Translations under genes and position numbers: made by a program
Assembly: GCA_013398295.1 (NCBI GenBank)
Contig: VZSF01007316.1
Span: 124,001 to 188,000, forward strand
Reading direction: 5' to 3'
Length of the DNA stretch: 64,000 nucleotides
Source: Chionis minor
Lineage: Eukaryota; Chordata; Aves; Charadriiformes; Chionididae
Notes under the pieces: model-generated
Databases searched by the model: none
Seen by the model: only the letters and a program-made list of their open reading frames with translations
What the model was told of the DNA's origin: nothing
Shown here: positions 1 to 13,119 of the stretch, piece by piece
Position numbering within the stretch: position 1 is the stretch's first letter
How the letters are laid out: every line of letters begins with the position of its first letter

Positions 1-595
1 TCTATTCTCCCTAAAGTGCTTTTGTGATGATAACTTAGAGTGACAAAAAGAACCAGTTTAGACATTTCTATCTTCATCCAAAGATGTGTCCTCGTGTAGA
101 AATAAGCCTTCAAAATGTCTTGCTAAGATGAAATGTCCCACAGAAATGGATAAGCATGTTGGGATATGTTAGGTGGCTAGCAAATATTTCTAGAGGTCAG
201 GCCTAATTTAGACCCCCTTAGGATTCTTTTGTGATAGCCTTTTTGTAATGTAAGCTTCATATTTTATTAAAATATATTTTTACGTCTTATGTTAAAATCA
301 AACTCTGAAATTAAATTTGTTCATTACCTGGCCAGAGCTAAAAAACAAGAACAAATTGTCAACATGCTGCACTTGTTTCAGGGTTGGCAGTTCTTGCTGT
401 GAATGAAGTCCTGGTAACTACTCTGAGGCCCTGAAGTTACGCATCGTATTTCAAGAAAATCACTTTAAGGTGCTTAATGGAATATTTAAAACAATGCCAT
501 TTTCAAGAATTAGATATCTATATAAATATATTTTTGCATTATTCTTTACGAATCTAGTTTGAAACCCTTTCTCTGTCACTTTGTCAACATTTCAG
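1..595. other. AT-rich non-coding sequence, no gene seen
   Basis: Reading all frames shows no recognisable protein. The only long open stretches belong to the GC-richer block that begins at about 596. No transposon signature or RNA gene was recognised. The last 25 bases end in a pyrimidine-rich stretch and TTTCAG, which could be a 3' splice site for the candidate exon that follows. Confidence 0.6.
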
Positions 596-789
596 AAGCC
601 CAGATAATCCAAGGAGGCAAAACATCTCCTTCCTTCCACCCTCCGGCGTGGCTTCCCAAAGGCAGGTGCAGAAGGCTGTACAGACAAAAATGAGCTTTCC
701 ACTGCCGCCATGGTTTGACGACGGTGATATACCTGGCCTCGGTGCCATTGTCAGGATACAGCTGGGTGTCTGGAGAGTGGTGCACAAGG
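596..789 (+). other. candidate internal exon (unidentified, low confidence)
   Basis: This is a 194-base block, clearly more GC-rich than its surroundings. It is preceded by a pyrimidine-rich stretch ending TTTCAG and followed by a consensus donor, AAGG/GTAAGT. One plus-strand frame, entered after the first base, is open for all 64 codons; the other two contain stops. The frame includes the peptide PLPPWFDDGDIPGLGAIVRI. I do not recognise the family. Against a coding role, two minus-strand frames are also open across the block, as expected in a GC-rich, stop-poor island. It could equally be a non-coding RNA exon, a conserved non-coding element or an old repeat. No partner exon in a compatible phase was identified. 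Confidence 0.2.
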
Positions 790-3577
790 GTAAGTAGCCA
801 TGAGCCAGCCCCTTGTAGCCTGGCAGGTCTGTGTTCAGTCCGGTGTGATGGAGTGGAGTAACATTGACAAGAAATACAGCTTCATGTACAACTCGATGTT
901 TGAAATGGGCCTAATCAGCTCATCGGTACTATGCTGATGCAGCTGTTTGCTGCTGTTGGGGTGGCTAGCTGTAGTTCTGTAGCAGACGCTCACATATATA
1001 TGCATGGAAGATAATATTCATGCCTATTGTTAACATCTATTTTTAAAGGTTGAAAACCCTACTTACCTCCAGCAAACGCTGCAAACAATTGATTCACAAG
1101 TGAACTATAAATAATGTTCGCAGCACGTAGCCCGTGCAGCATACAGCTCTAGTGTTACTGAATATTCAGAACCTGCTGCCTCTGGTAGCTCTATACGTCA
1201 TGTTCATGACAGGTTTAGGCTTCAGTAGCCCAGAGCCAAAGATCTGGCATGTGTTTTGGAACTAGAGCATTTGCAGATTAGTGAATACCAGCCACAGGGC
1301 CAGGTATGATGTGGGAACTTGAAAATACAAAGTATCTGTACTGAAATTCTGAATATTACCACAAAACAAAACAAAACAAAAAAAAAAGGTTGGGATGAGA
1401 TGAGGGGAATGACTGACACATGCTGCCAAGCATAACGCAATTTAGGCAGCTACAGGCCCAGCCACCATCATGTGCAAGGCTTCTGTTGTAGGCAGATTTT
1501 TGAAGGAAAGACTGCAGACATGGAAAACAGGATCAAACTAGGTTTATCAAGGATAGAACTTAGCAGGCCAAGCTGCTAAATGGTTGAGCAGCATCAAAGC
1601 AAATACGGTAGAAGATGGGAGCATCTCTGGAAGGGCAGATAATGTTTCCACCACGCTGATCTGTCTCCCTCAGGTTTAATGAACCAGCCCCTGTGCTGCT
1701 TGTCTGTGCCCCAGGAAAGGGCAGAGCACTTGGCTTGCTGGTGACACCAGGGAAAAACGGAAGGAGAAGGAATGGATCTTCCACACATTGCCAACCAGAG
1801 TGATGTAGCAAGTCTTCAGCATCATCATCATGACAGGACAGCCCTGCAGTTGGTTCTCTATTTGTCCGGAATAGAGTAAGATGAAGATGAAACATAGGAG
1901 TTAAAAGAAAGCATCCCAGCTACTGCAGCCTGGTGTACACAGCATCAGCTTGGTGTCTATGTTCAACGATGCATTATACCCCATTCCAAGAAGGTTTATG
2001 TCTTGGAGGAAGGAGGATAGGAGATCATGGAGGCAAAGTCTAGTAGTGATATGGCCATCTCCTTACTATGCTTCATCTCAGGTAGTATATTCAACCAGAA
2101 CCTGAAGTGCCCTGGTGCACACACATCTCAGCTTCCTCTACATAAAGTCAGCTTGTGTTTGGCGACACTTAGTAGCTCAAGATCTGTGTCATAAGAATGT
2201 GGCTGCTTTTGAAAAAAAATGACTGCATTTGCACTGTTTCTTGTCAGCAAGCTTGGCAGACCAAAGCAGGCTGCACTGAGATATCTTGGAGTCTGTGCAC
2301 CTGCAACGTGAATTGTGGGCTAACTGAACAGTCGAGTTGACTAAGTTGATGTATATAGCTGTGTATATCAGAGTTGACTGTTGTGTTAAAATGTCTATAC
2401 ATAAATTGAGCTACTGATTAAATATTTGGGTTTTGAGCATTTTTTCTGAGAGATTAAATGAATGAAACAGATACCCTACTTCCAATCATCCTATTTTTTT
2501 AACATTTGCCTGGGCAAAGCTATCTTGAAGATCACGCACACTTTGCTGTCAAAATCCAAGGTTATGGTTAAGTTTTATACCTCATGTGATAAATGATGTC
2601 TTTGCTTTATGGGAAAGGATAATTGCATATAGAAACACTGTAGTCTTGAGTTACAATTCTTCATAATTCATCTATTGGAGTCTATAGCAAATTTTAAAAA
2701 TGCTTTTATTTTCTCATTGTGCTGCGAAAATCCCTCCACAGGTACTTGTGGGAAAATGTTAAAGTTAATAAAACATAAATGCCATCAAATGCATGATGAG
2801 CTGAATGGCATTGTTTTGATCTCAATCCCAACAAGTACATTCTTTTGCTGCCCTGACATAGCACCAGTAGTTGAATTTCAAAGTCTATATTCTGGATCAT
2901 TTTCCATCTCTGCAGGAAGGCCAAGAGGTTTAAACAAAGATAGAGTTCTGACTTTACTCTCTGCCCTCTGCCTTACCACATTCTACTCATTATTCTGTTT
3001 CAGTCTGCCATTAAAGGATTCTTCCATCACCTTTCAGACAACTCAACATTACACATAGAACTATGTAAGTTCAAATAAAACTCATCTCCAGTGTGCCACT
3101 TCAGTTTTAACGTACCAGTTGCCTGCAGAGAAAAATAATGTTTGAGCTGTTCTTAAAGTCAGTGAAAGCACCAAAGATTGTCTTCTGAGATTTGTCAGTT
3201 GTGGGGTTAACATTTGCAAGAGAAGATTTAAAATCTCTACTGATTCTGGCTGACAAAGGATTACAACATGGTCTTTTCCCAGAAATACTGTAGATTGTTC
3301 ATGTTCTTTTGGCTTTTCTAGGGCATAGTTCAGGACTCCTAAACCTGTTTTTTCTTACAGAATATTAAATTTTGTTAAATTATGGCTCTACCAAGGGCTT
3401 AGAGATATTTTTAGCAGAAGTGAAATAAAAAGAGGTTATTAAAAGGGCAACTAGCAGATGATTTGGCAGCATTGCACATAAATCATAAATACCGTCTTCT
3501 TCCACAGTCACCTCTTGCTGTTCATGTTCCTCTAACCTAAATATGTCTAATATTTACCACTGATTCATTTAAAGTCA
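790..3577. other. single-copy non-coding sequence
   Basis: No recognisable gene. Short open frames at 800-937 (plus), 1560-1895 (minus) and 2675-3058 (plus) resemble nothing I know and have no consistent coding signals. A (CAAAA)n tract lies at 1361-1387. The stretch 1440-1900 is somewhat less AT-rich than the rest but has no repeat signature I recognise. Confidence 0.55.
1361..1387. repeat. (CAAAA)n simple repeat
   Basis: Three tandem ACAAA/ACAAAA units run into a homopolymer of A. This is low-complexity sequence only. Confidence 0.85.
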
Positions 3578-3629
3578 AGGGAAAGGAAGGGAAGGGAAGG
3601 GAAGGGAAACATACGAGGGAAGGGAAGGG
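3578..3629. repeat. (GGGAA)n purine tract with G-quadruplex motif
   Basis: A pentanucleotide repeat of GGGAA is interrupted once, at about 3608-3614. At 3589-3606 four GGG runs are separated by exactly two A residues, which fits the canonical four-tract G-quadruplex pattern with 2-nt loops. All-purine GGGAA repeats on one strand can also form triplex or H-DNA. Whether it forms in vivo is inference. Confidence 0.85.
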
Positions 3630-6600
3630 TAATATTTTTTGAAAAAAATCACTTTTTCTCTGATTGCAAACAACATGTAAACCTCTTGAGCAGATATTAT
3701 AGGAATATTTTCAAACAGTTGGGATTTTACTTATAAAGTCAAATGCATTTGTTATGGTTATTTATCAAATTATTCCTGCGTATAGCTGAAATGGTCTTTA
3801 AACTGTCTCTGCATTTTATACGGCACATTTAAAATACAATTGTAATAACATAGCTTCAGTTAAAGGAAAAGAGCTTACAAAACATTAGAAGAAGCAGACT
3901 TCTGTCTAGAACATTGACAGTTCGTGCAAGTCATAGAGAAGTTGGAGAATTGTGTATGTTCACCAAGAATTATCAGATACTTTTGGGAAATAACCTGAAG
4001 AATACCACTTCATTTTCTTTTCATTCTTTTCTGATGAACAAGCACAAGAGGAAAAAAGCTGCAAAGGAGATACTGTATGTTAATTATTTAGAGGTCTAGA
4101 GGTTTTGGAGTATTCATGTAGGTGGTCTGATTTTCATTAAAATTTTCATTTGTATTGAGGTTTTATTTGCTAAACAGACCAGGAATGTGTTCTATAAGCA
4201 TCTGAAATATTTTAAATTATTCAAATTCCTCCTTTTCATCCCAGTCTCTCATTTTACTATCTTGTTACTGGAAGTCAGGAAGGGATAATCGTTGTGCTTT
4301 GGATGAAAGAACACCGTGAGCCAAAGTGCCCATTGCCCCGAGCCTTCAGTAATATTAAGTGTGCATAAGATGCCACTAAAATACAATAAAGTTTTTCAGT
4401 GGTTTAGAAAACTGCATAAGAGCATGGCAAGAGACAAGCTCTCTGATGGTGATCTCTTTAGTACATCCTGTAGCCATTGTTCATATGCAGATAAGTGACT
4501 GAAGAGAAATTGCTGCACAAACTAGTTCAAAACTGCACAGACCCAGAAAGGGGCTTAAAGAAGCTTGATAATAACTGGGAAATCAATAGAAAGAAAAGGA
4601 TTCCAGTAGTACCTGGCGGTTTTGGTGGTTTTTTTCCCTTTGGTAAAATTTCAGACTCTATTGTTTAAGAGGATGTAAGATTAGCTATGACAAAAATAAC
4701 ATAAAAACCCTATGTCAAAATTTCAGCGGTCAATTTAATAATATCAATTAATTTAAATGTTAAGTTCTGTAATAGGTCATTTTTCTTTTTTCATGTAAAC
4801 TGATGGATGCAGAAATTTGAATTAGAATGTAAACAGATAAATTAGAGTTGGTTGGCAGTACAAAATAGGAATTGGATACAAATTACCAGAAAATGCATCA
4901 AATTGTTTCCAAGAAAAGATTGATCTCCTTAAGTTTTGGCTGACCCCATTTGCAAAGACATTAAGTGCTATTTTGAGAAACCAAAAGTATGTTTGAGTTC
5001 CTCTTGCTGCAGTGAATTTCATTGCATTTCATATCACTAACATTCTCTAAATTTTTCCATGTAGAATAATGGGCCTAAACAAAGACTTTTGATATCATTT
5101 ATCATAAGGAGAGAAAACTGTCATTACACTCTTGTATCTTCAAATTTGAAAAGAACACATTTTCGATGCTACAGAAATGAGTGTTATGACACCAGAAAAA
5201 TTTAGGGGTGATAGGAGGAGCAGTAACAAATCAATAAGAGAAAGACAAAGCTGAGAAATCTGGTATTTATTCAGGCTGCTTCAAATGGTGGTTTTGTTGT
5301 TGCTAAGAGCTATTATAAAAAGCCTATTAGATATTAGTTAATAACTGACCGCTTCACTCAACGTTTGGAATTGTTGCTGTGCACAGCATTATATCATTGA
5401 ACTCTCTCTATAAGAAACGGAAGTAAAAGATTACACATTCCTAAAATTCCCAATTACAAAAACCTTTGAAAAAAAATAATTTCTAAGCTTCTTTCTCTAC
5501 CCTAATTATATACAAAAAAGGACCTCCTACAACTCCTATTTTTTGGCTTCAGAAAACATTTTTTTTGAAAAGGAAACACAGTAAACATTTACGCTTATTT
5601 TCTGCCCCTTTGTTTCTGTCTATATCCTACATGATGGTAAACTTAGACCTGGATTCATTCCTGATACCTTAAAATCCAAGATAAATCTTCTTGCTGCAGT
5701 GTCAGAAGATGCCAACTAGTTTTGCTGGAAATGGCATCCCAGCATCTTGTGCAGCTGTCTGAGCCTGGAGTGGGCCAGGATTTTCTGAAATGACTAATGA
5801 TTCTATTGCTCAAATGAAACCTCTTCATATGTCAGGCAGCGGGTAGAGGCGTATCTTAAAAATCAGTATCTAACTGTGTCTAAAGGAGCATGCTTAACAT
5901 CTTTGGAAAGTCTTAGCTTATCATTTAGGACAAGGAGTGAGCTGTTAAGCAATGATAAAGCAGGTGGGTGTTGTCTTAGGTTGATATTGCCTTTGTCCTA
6001 CAGAACTTATCCTGTTGAAGAATGTTTGCCAAGTTCCATGGTCAGATATTATATTTCTTGTGCTACAAAATTAATTAAAAATACATTGCAGGGTTTCATA
6101 TCTTGGAAAAGGCTCCATACAGCCAGCTTTATGAATTCAGCTTGTGGAAAGAAGCATGATTCTTTCACTTATTTTGAGTGAAGAGGTTTGAAAATTTATT
6201 TCCTTTCCTTCTGTGTCAATACCATACTGTAGGAAAATACTGAATAGCTGATGCAAATGTATGGATGAAAAAGATCAGCTCAAGACTGCTCAGTCATAAC
6301 TGGATGTTTGATTTCCATTCTAAAAAAACCCTGAAAGATCAGTTATTCTGTGATTCTGTGAAAATCTGAATTATTTTTTTTTCAGGAACAGTGTTTCATT
6401 GTGCTATGCGTGCCATGAAATATTTGCACAGAGTGTTTTGGAAAATGTGTCAACTTCAGTGCAAGCAGACACGGAATTACATATCACTCACTTCTTCCAA
6501 GTCAATCTAACAGACAACACATGCCAAACAACGCTTCTGTATAATGTGAAGAAAAAAGGGGAAAAACAAAAAAAAAAGCTCTGAGTACTCCTAAACATTC

Positions 6601-6718
6601 AGATGTTTATTAGGCGGGAAAAGTGCTTTTGGAGAAAAACAACAACAACGAAACTCCAAATAATTACATGTGCTCTAATGTCAAATTTTTCTGTGCAAAT
6701 TCAGTATGCCAGCTAGGG
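3630..6718. other. AT-rich non-coding sequence
   Basis: No recognisable gene, RNA or transposon. Open frames of 60-100 codons (for example plus 5876-6181) have no recognisable protein features. At about 6340-6360 a doubled ATTCTGTG octamer resembles the CR1 3' tail, but no CR1 body precedes it. Confidence 0.55.
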
Positions 6719-6748
6719 AAAAAAAACCAAAAAACCAAAAAAACCAAA
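6719..6748. repeat. A-rich (CCAAAAA)n low-complexity tract
   Basis: Three near-copies of an A-run followed by CC. Simple sequence with no further meaning visible. Confidence 0.8.
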
Positions 6749-9700
6749 CTGTATGAAAGGCACAGGCTATTTCATATAGAGGCTGCACTTTCAAATTGCA
6801 GAAGAAAATTTAATTTCAGAAAATAAAATTTGATATCTTAAAGAATAGGGAATAGAATCAGAAATGAGATAGTGCAGTAGGACACTCCCACTTGTCCTGT
6901 AGAACTAGACTAGCAAATGTGAAAGGCAGAATAGTACATTAGATAGTTTTCACACCAAGTTGTTCAGCAGTTGTGGGAAAAGTCTCTGTTGCTCCACAGC
7001 CTTTAGTTAGCTTCTTTGTAAGACTATGTGTTTTTAAACAGTGCTGACAATCTCAGTTTTTAATGAAAAATAGCTATCCAGGGTAGCAAGTCAGCAACTC
7101 ACAAATGTCTCTGGTCAGCAACAAGCCATATGTAATGTTATGCCTAGCCTTTCAAGTAAGTATGTAAAATTCTGTAGGACATAATATATTAGAACATTGG
7201 TGTATGTTCCAAAGTGTATCTAGTAAAGAACTTTCTGATTATTAATAAGCATAGATCCTAGGAGCAAATGCATGAAGCTGTTGTGATATTAGTGACACAT
7301 CTTCTTAACCAGCCCATTTGGAAAAATGACCACATGTTCAGTTTTACACAAACAGTTTTGGAAAGCTGAAAAGAATATAGAAAGACTAAATAGGGAAAGG
7401 GAAGCCACTTGTGTCAATATTTGTAATGCTTATCTCCGTTCTACTGTGGAGAACATGATGATGTTCTTTTCCACATGATCTAAAAGCTTACGATTACTAA
7501 TGAGATGGAGATTATGTGCCTTCATTTTTAAATCAAAACGATGGTTACTGAGGGTGTGTTTGAGTCCTCGTGGAATTTGCTTTTGGAAAGTGCGATGTAG
7601 ATCCCCTGTGTGCAGGCCTCGTTTTACTTTTGCCATTGTTTTGGGCAATAAAATTTATTTATTACAAAGTACACAGCCCAGATTTTAGGGTTGGATTAGA
7701 TTAAAGAAGGTTTTAAAAGGGAATTTAGTTTTATCTCCTCTTTTCAGTCCAAAAAGTATTTGTTTTGTTTCTTCTAACATAGAAGACCAAAAATCCAACT
7801 AGACTCATCAGCTGTGTGGATAGTTACTGGATTTGTTGTCCAGTAACTTGACTTGACTGCCCCTTTTCTTGCACAAGATTGGCTGTGGATCTTCTCGTTT
7901 GGTGAGATTGGAGGAAAGAAACACTGGGAATCTGCTGCTAGAAGACACTTGGTGTCAAACCTGTTGAGAGGTGTTAAAAAGTAACCTGTCTTACAGAGAA
8001 AAGAATCAGAGAGGAATCTGCCACAGAACTGCGGAGGAAGAATCTTAAACTCATGATGGTCTTGTGCCATATCCAGTAACAAGCAGCAGCCCCTAATGTG
8101 CGTGGGAGGCCTTAGGAAATCTTCACTGAATACTTAAAGGAATTTACAGACCTTCAGGTTGAAGACAATCCTGAGGAAGGGCAAGATGAAGGCGATGGGT
8201 CAGAAGGATTGCAACTCTCTATTACGCTATAACAGCTGCTGCTATCAGACCAAAACCATTTCCGCTCTCTTATTCCCACTTTGAGTCTGAACCTAATCCT
8301 ATGGGCTGACCAAAGTAAAAGTGCATAGATCAGGCAGATTTCATCACAACACTTTTAATAGAGGACAGTTGTGTGAATTACATTCCTTGAAATGTCCACA
8401 AAAATAATTTATCTCTCTTAATTTACTATAATGATCTACTGGTTTGACTAATGATTTTTTGTGAGGAAAATCTTCTCTTGCCTTACACCATAAAATCACC
8501 ATAAAAATGTCCTCATCTTGGAGCACTAGCCTATATATCTTGCAAAAATATTCTCCACCAGTATAAATAAAGGCTTTAAACATGTCACTCCTTATTAATA
8601 TCACAGCATTAGAAACCAGAGACAAAAGGGAGGAGGGCAAAATTGTTGTTGCTTTATTTAGAAACAAAGTACATGGGGAAAAAAATATCTCACCAGTTAC
8701 AAGGCACATGGCGATGTCACATTCCACAAAGATTTTGGTGCAAAGAATGTAACAGTGTGTATCTGTTAATTTTTATAATACTTAACACTAACTGGAGCAG
8801 AAGGAAAATACAGTATGTTCCTTTACTGCTGTTGTTTATGGCTAAATATAAGAATCCTATGGAGCCTGTAGGTAAATTCTTGTTATCTAAGGGATTGTTC
8901 ATTACTCAGTCAAGTCTACACAGGAAGACAAGGCCATCACACACTACTGAGATGCCTGATAGTGGCTCAGGAGTGTTTAGAAAAGTATGACGTGAGATCT
9001 GTCTTAAGTTGTCTTCTTCAGTGTTTTTATAGCCATATCACTGCCTGCATCTCAGCCGTATGACAACCAGCTCCGTAACAGAATGGTACCTGTATGCACA
9101 CCATGTCCTCACACATCCTCCTTTCCTTTAAAATGAAATTTGAATGTTCAGGGAGGAAAAGAGCTGCAGTGTAGTCCAATGTTTTCCACAGTCTGGATGG
9201 CTGGAGACCGGAGCTGCAGAAGTAGCAATCACCTTGTCATGTAAGTGCAGCCAAAGAATGACATATGAATCTCAGTACACCGAATTGTTGTGTACAGAAT
9301 AGTGTATAATCTTATGTGACATGATTACTCAGAGGAGATGGTATGTTATAAACACCTTCTCGCATATCATGGTGTTGACAAGATAGGTAATTCTGTACCC
9401 AGATTGGTACATACACCCATTGTATGCACTTTTTTAGTCAAAAGGCTGCTAGTTTTGCATAAGAAAATTATAGTTTTCATACATTTTTTGCCTTGCTTGT
9501 TTCATCTTGCCAGATTTATGCCAGATTTATTTTTAATAGAAATTTTGAAATCACTTAGTAAACATTAATTTGATACTTACATATGTAGCAGCTATGGAAA
9601 CAGAAGAATTAACATCTTCAGATACTGATATTTAAATTACTGGTGCTTTAAAAAAAACTATTGATTCTGACAGCTCATAAAAAATTGTGATAGCAGCTGC

Positions 9701-12700
9701 TGATACCAGGAAGCAGGATGGTATCCAATGCATGCACATATACAAAATATGCAATGCAGAAAGCTCTGTCTAGGTGGAATTTATTTCAGCTGTTTTGAAA
9801 CATGAGTATGAAGTGGTAAACAGACTGTAGAGTTTAATCTGCTTCACTGTTCACAGTTCATGACTGATAAGTACTCCTGAATAACCATAAAAGCTGACAG
9901 ACACTTGAAACATAACTGACAATTTTCACTGTGCTTTCTCTGATTTGTCAAGATTCTCCAAGTAGCCAAGATTCAGTCTTGCATTTGAAAGCATACAGCG
10001 CAACTCTTGCATCCAGCACCTTTAAAATCATCAAAGCTCCATGTGGGTGCAGTTATTAACTCCTGGATAACACCACTTGCAGGTTATTCAGAGTGTTTAA
10101 TTAAATGCTCTGTTCTTGTGTACTTTCTAGAAAGGTACCATACGAAGCTTGCTGAGCTTTGAGGTTAGATGCTGTAAAAAGATGTATGGTATGAACATTC
10201 TGCAGAGCAGACCATTCAAAAATTGTATCATCTCGAAAAAAAGCTGTGTCAAGGAGGAGGAATCTTTATCTTTTGGGGCACATTTCTTAGATGGACGATA
10301 ACTGTTGTCTAAAGACTGGCATAGCGAGGTAGACTGTGCTGAGTGTAGCTAGACAATAAAGCATAGTGATATGTCAAGAGATTAAGATATGATAAACTGA
10401 AGCAAAAAGCACAAAACTACAAAAAGTTAAAGTTCAGTCTGTGGTCAGTGGAAGCAAAGAAGGAAGCAATGGTTTCTAAACTGTTATGCTAGTCCAGAGG
10501 ATTTGGGTTTTTGACGCATTGAACAGATACCTAAAAACAAACTGCATCTTACCCTGGGCCCAACTGCATAAACACCTACAGAAATGTTTAAGATAACATG
10601 GATGCTATTCAGACTTTTAGCATTTTGACAAATACTTATGTTTGCTTCCCACTTCTACATTGGAAACCGGACACAAATATTGACTAGAAAGCCTTCTGAG
10701 AACAGTTCATGGACTGCACAACCTAGAATTTAAATGTCCAAAGTAAAAAGGTTTCCCAGTCCTCAAAAGAACTGCATAAGTTGAGAATTTTTCATTCCAC
10801 AATGCCTCCAAAGACTGAAATGTCCAGGCTCGGATTTCCCCTGCTGCATACACTCCTGTGTGAGTGATGATGGGCTTAGCCATTCACGCGATGCAGAGGG
10901 AGAGCACTCACATTACTCTGCCACAAATGTGTTGTATCCTCATGCCTTGTGGAAGGGGGGAATGTGGTAACTGAAGTTCCTCATGGCTAAAAGCTGACTG
11001 CCATGCAAACTTCCGGTTGCGCAATTCAGTTTCTTCACAAGTGCTGAAGTCCTAATGGGGATACTGATTGCTACTGCAGGCATTTTAGAGATGTTTTTTT
11101 TGCTAGTGTTTTGGAGAAGCTGCTGGGAAAGAAGGTACCCAACTCTTCACAACGTCTGAAGTGCTGTGTTGGATTAGTCTTTCCTCTTGACTGCGGAGGC
11201 CCAAATTCACCTTTAGTGAGTGTTACACATGCAGTAAAAGCATTACTGCTTCAGGGATTATTAGCGTCAGTTAATCTACTGCTTTGGAGAGGAAGAAGAA
11301 TGATAATATGGTAAAAGTCCAGCTACAGGAGTGAGAGGAATGAGTTCTATTTTTATCTCTTCAAGTTAGTTTAAATTTCTCTCTTCCATTTGTACAAAAA
11401 AAGCAGTGGCTTTAATTTACATATGTCCCAAGACTTAAAGCACTGATTTCTTTAAAGAGGATATTTTGGTCTTTGTATAAACGGTGCTATGAAAACAGTT
11501 TAACAAATTACTTCCATTATTAATTAATACTGTTCAGCCAATCCCCTTTTATTCATAGATTTTACAAACTTCTTTCTCTACTTTTTAAGGGAACAGTGAA
11601 AAAACAACCTAAGTTGGATCTTTGCCTTAACCTCCCCAGGTAGAGAAAAATCATGCAAAAATACTTGGCATTGTTATAAAGTGGGGTTCATAATTGTACC
11701 TTGCTCTGTGTTTTTTACATATAAATGTTACACAAAGGCTGACAACATTGGGTTGTATAAAAACATTGAGACATATAAACATCATATGTCTAAGCTAAAG
11801 TAATTGTCTGCAGTTCACGGAGAAAGGAGCCTCCAGTGAACCATTCATTCCACTTTTTAAAGTTAGTTGTTTAAGACTTGCAGCACTAATTGTCCTCCCA
11901 TTTCTCTTCATCAGAGGGAGTATGAATGACTAGTTTAGAAAGTACACTTAGTTTTTGGCAGATGAAAATGGTTACTATAAAAAAAAGTAGAATTAGTGTT
12001 CAGCTTTCTGCAATCTCATAAAAACTTCTAAGATCAAAGTGATCGAAGTGTATGAAGTTTCTATCGTTTTTGGTGTAAATCTCTCATCACGATTCTGCCT
12101 GTAATACTACTTCTGTCAGATTGTCCCAGGTTTCTTCAGATGGGCTGCGAGTTCTTGGCTGCATGTGAATACAGCTAGAAATTAGGTCCCATATGGTTGT
12201 GGACACAACCCAACACTAAAATCAGAAGGGTTACTTCTAATCTGGAAATTCAAATTCACCCCATACTCAGAAATCTGAAAGCACTCAGATTAAAAGTTCT
12301 TTTTTGGCTGGGCTCTACTTAACATCAAAGGTCTAAATGTAATGTACATGACAAGAGGAAGGCAATGCAGAGAGAGGAAAGAGTGAGTAGGCAGAATTCC
12401 ACTCTCTAAGGCCAGGAATAGATTTGCCATTGTTAGCAGATCTGCCACTAAACACAGGGCACAATGCTGTAAATATCACAGCATGGCACTATCTGCATCT
12501 TACAAAAGATCACACCAGGGCAATAGTGATGTGGTCTCCTCTACTATACACAGCTCCAGCATCAAAAGGTGGGAGGGAGGGTTGCCATCATGCTCATGCA
12601 TTTTATGCTGTGAAAAGAATGTAAGATATTTTTATAGCTGTCTGGGTTCCCTCTTTGTCTTGAGGCGTCTTTTCTCAGGCAACCTTCCAAATGCAAGGCC

Positions 12701-13011
12701 ATCATACCAGCAAAATAAATAAATAAAATAATTGTATTAGCATTGCACATGCAAAACCTAGGAATTTTAAACGAACAGGTTAGAAATACAGGGTTTGCCT
12801 GGGTTGCAGTTTGAAAGGTCAGCGAGCAGATAAAACCAGACAGCTAATCTCCAGTGATCACACTGCCTTTTAATGCTTTACTATTTAAAGGCATATAAAA
12901 TAGACAATAATTACTATAAATTTTGGTAACTTGAAATTATTTGCTTGTTTTCCTTTTTTCTTTAGCGAGGCTTCATTCAGGATCCAGTTATTTTAATCCT
13001 ATGTTTTGCAG
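6749..13011. other. single-copy AT-rich sequence, no gene recognised
   Basis: About 6.3 kb without an identifiable gene or transposon. The longest open frames are minus 8344-8727 and minus 7774-8082; neither shows motifs I recognise. At 9192-9240 a short segment sits between an acceptor-like TTTTCCACAG and a donor-like GTAAGT, but 49 bases are too few to judge. The stretch just before 13012 ends in TATGTTTTGCAG, a reasonable 3' splice site. Confidence 0.5.
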
Positions 13012-13119
13012 GCACATGGAGTAAAACAGTTCCACAAAGTTCTCCAGAACAAAATATATACGAATGAAATGATAGATGTCATTAACCATGGTGGAAGACC
13101 ATTGGCATTGGACAGATAA
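13012..13119 (+). other. possible terminal coding exon (very uncertain)
   Basis: After a plausible acceptor (TATGTTTTGCAG), one frame starting in phase 0 gives 35 codons and a TAA stop. It includes the peptide YTNEMIDVINHGGRPLALDR. The composition is protein-like, but I do not recognise it. No AATAAA is evident nearby downstream. A 161-codon frame is open on the opposite strand over 12999-13484, so at least one of the two is a chance frame. An open run of this length after a chance acceptor is not rare. Confidence 0.13.

Noticed and set aside
1058..1110. Strong minus-strand donor GGAG/GTAAGT near 1064
   Set aside because: The segment between it and the nearest acceptor-like sites is very short and shows no recognisable coding content.
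6338..6362. Doubled ATTCTGTG octamer resembling a CR1 3' tail
   Set aside because: No CR1 3' UTR or ORF2 similarity precedes it on either strand. Two octamers can arise by chance or slippage.
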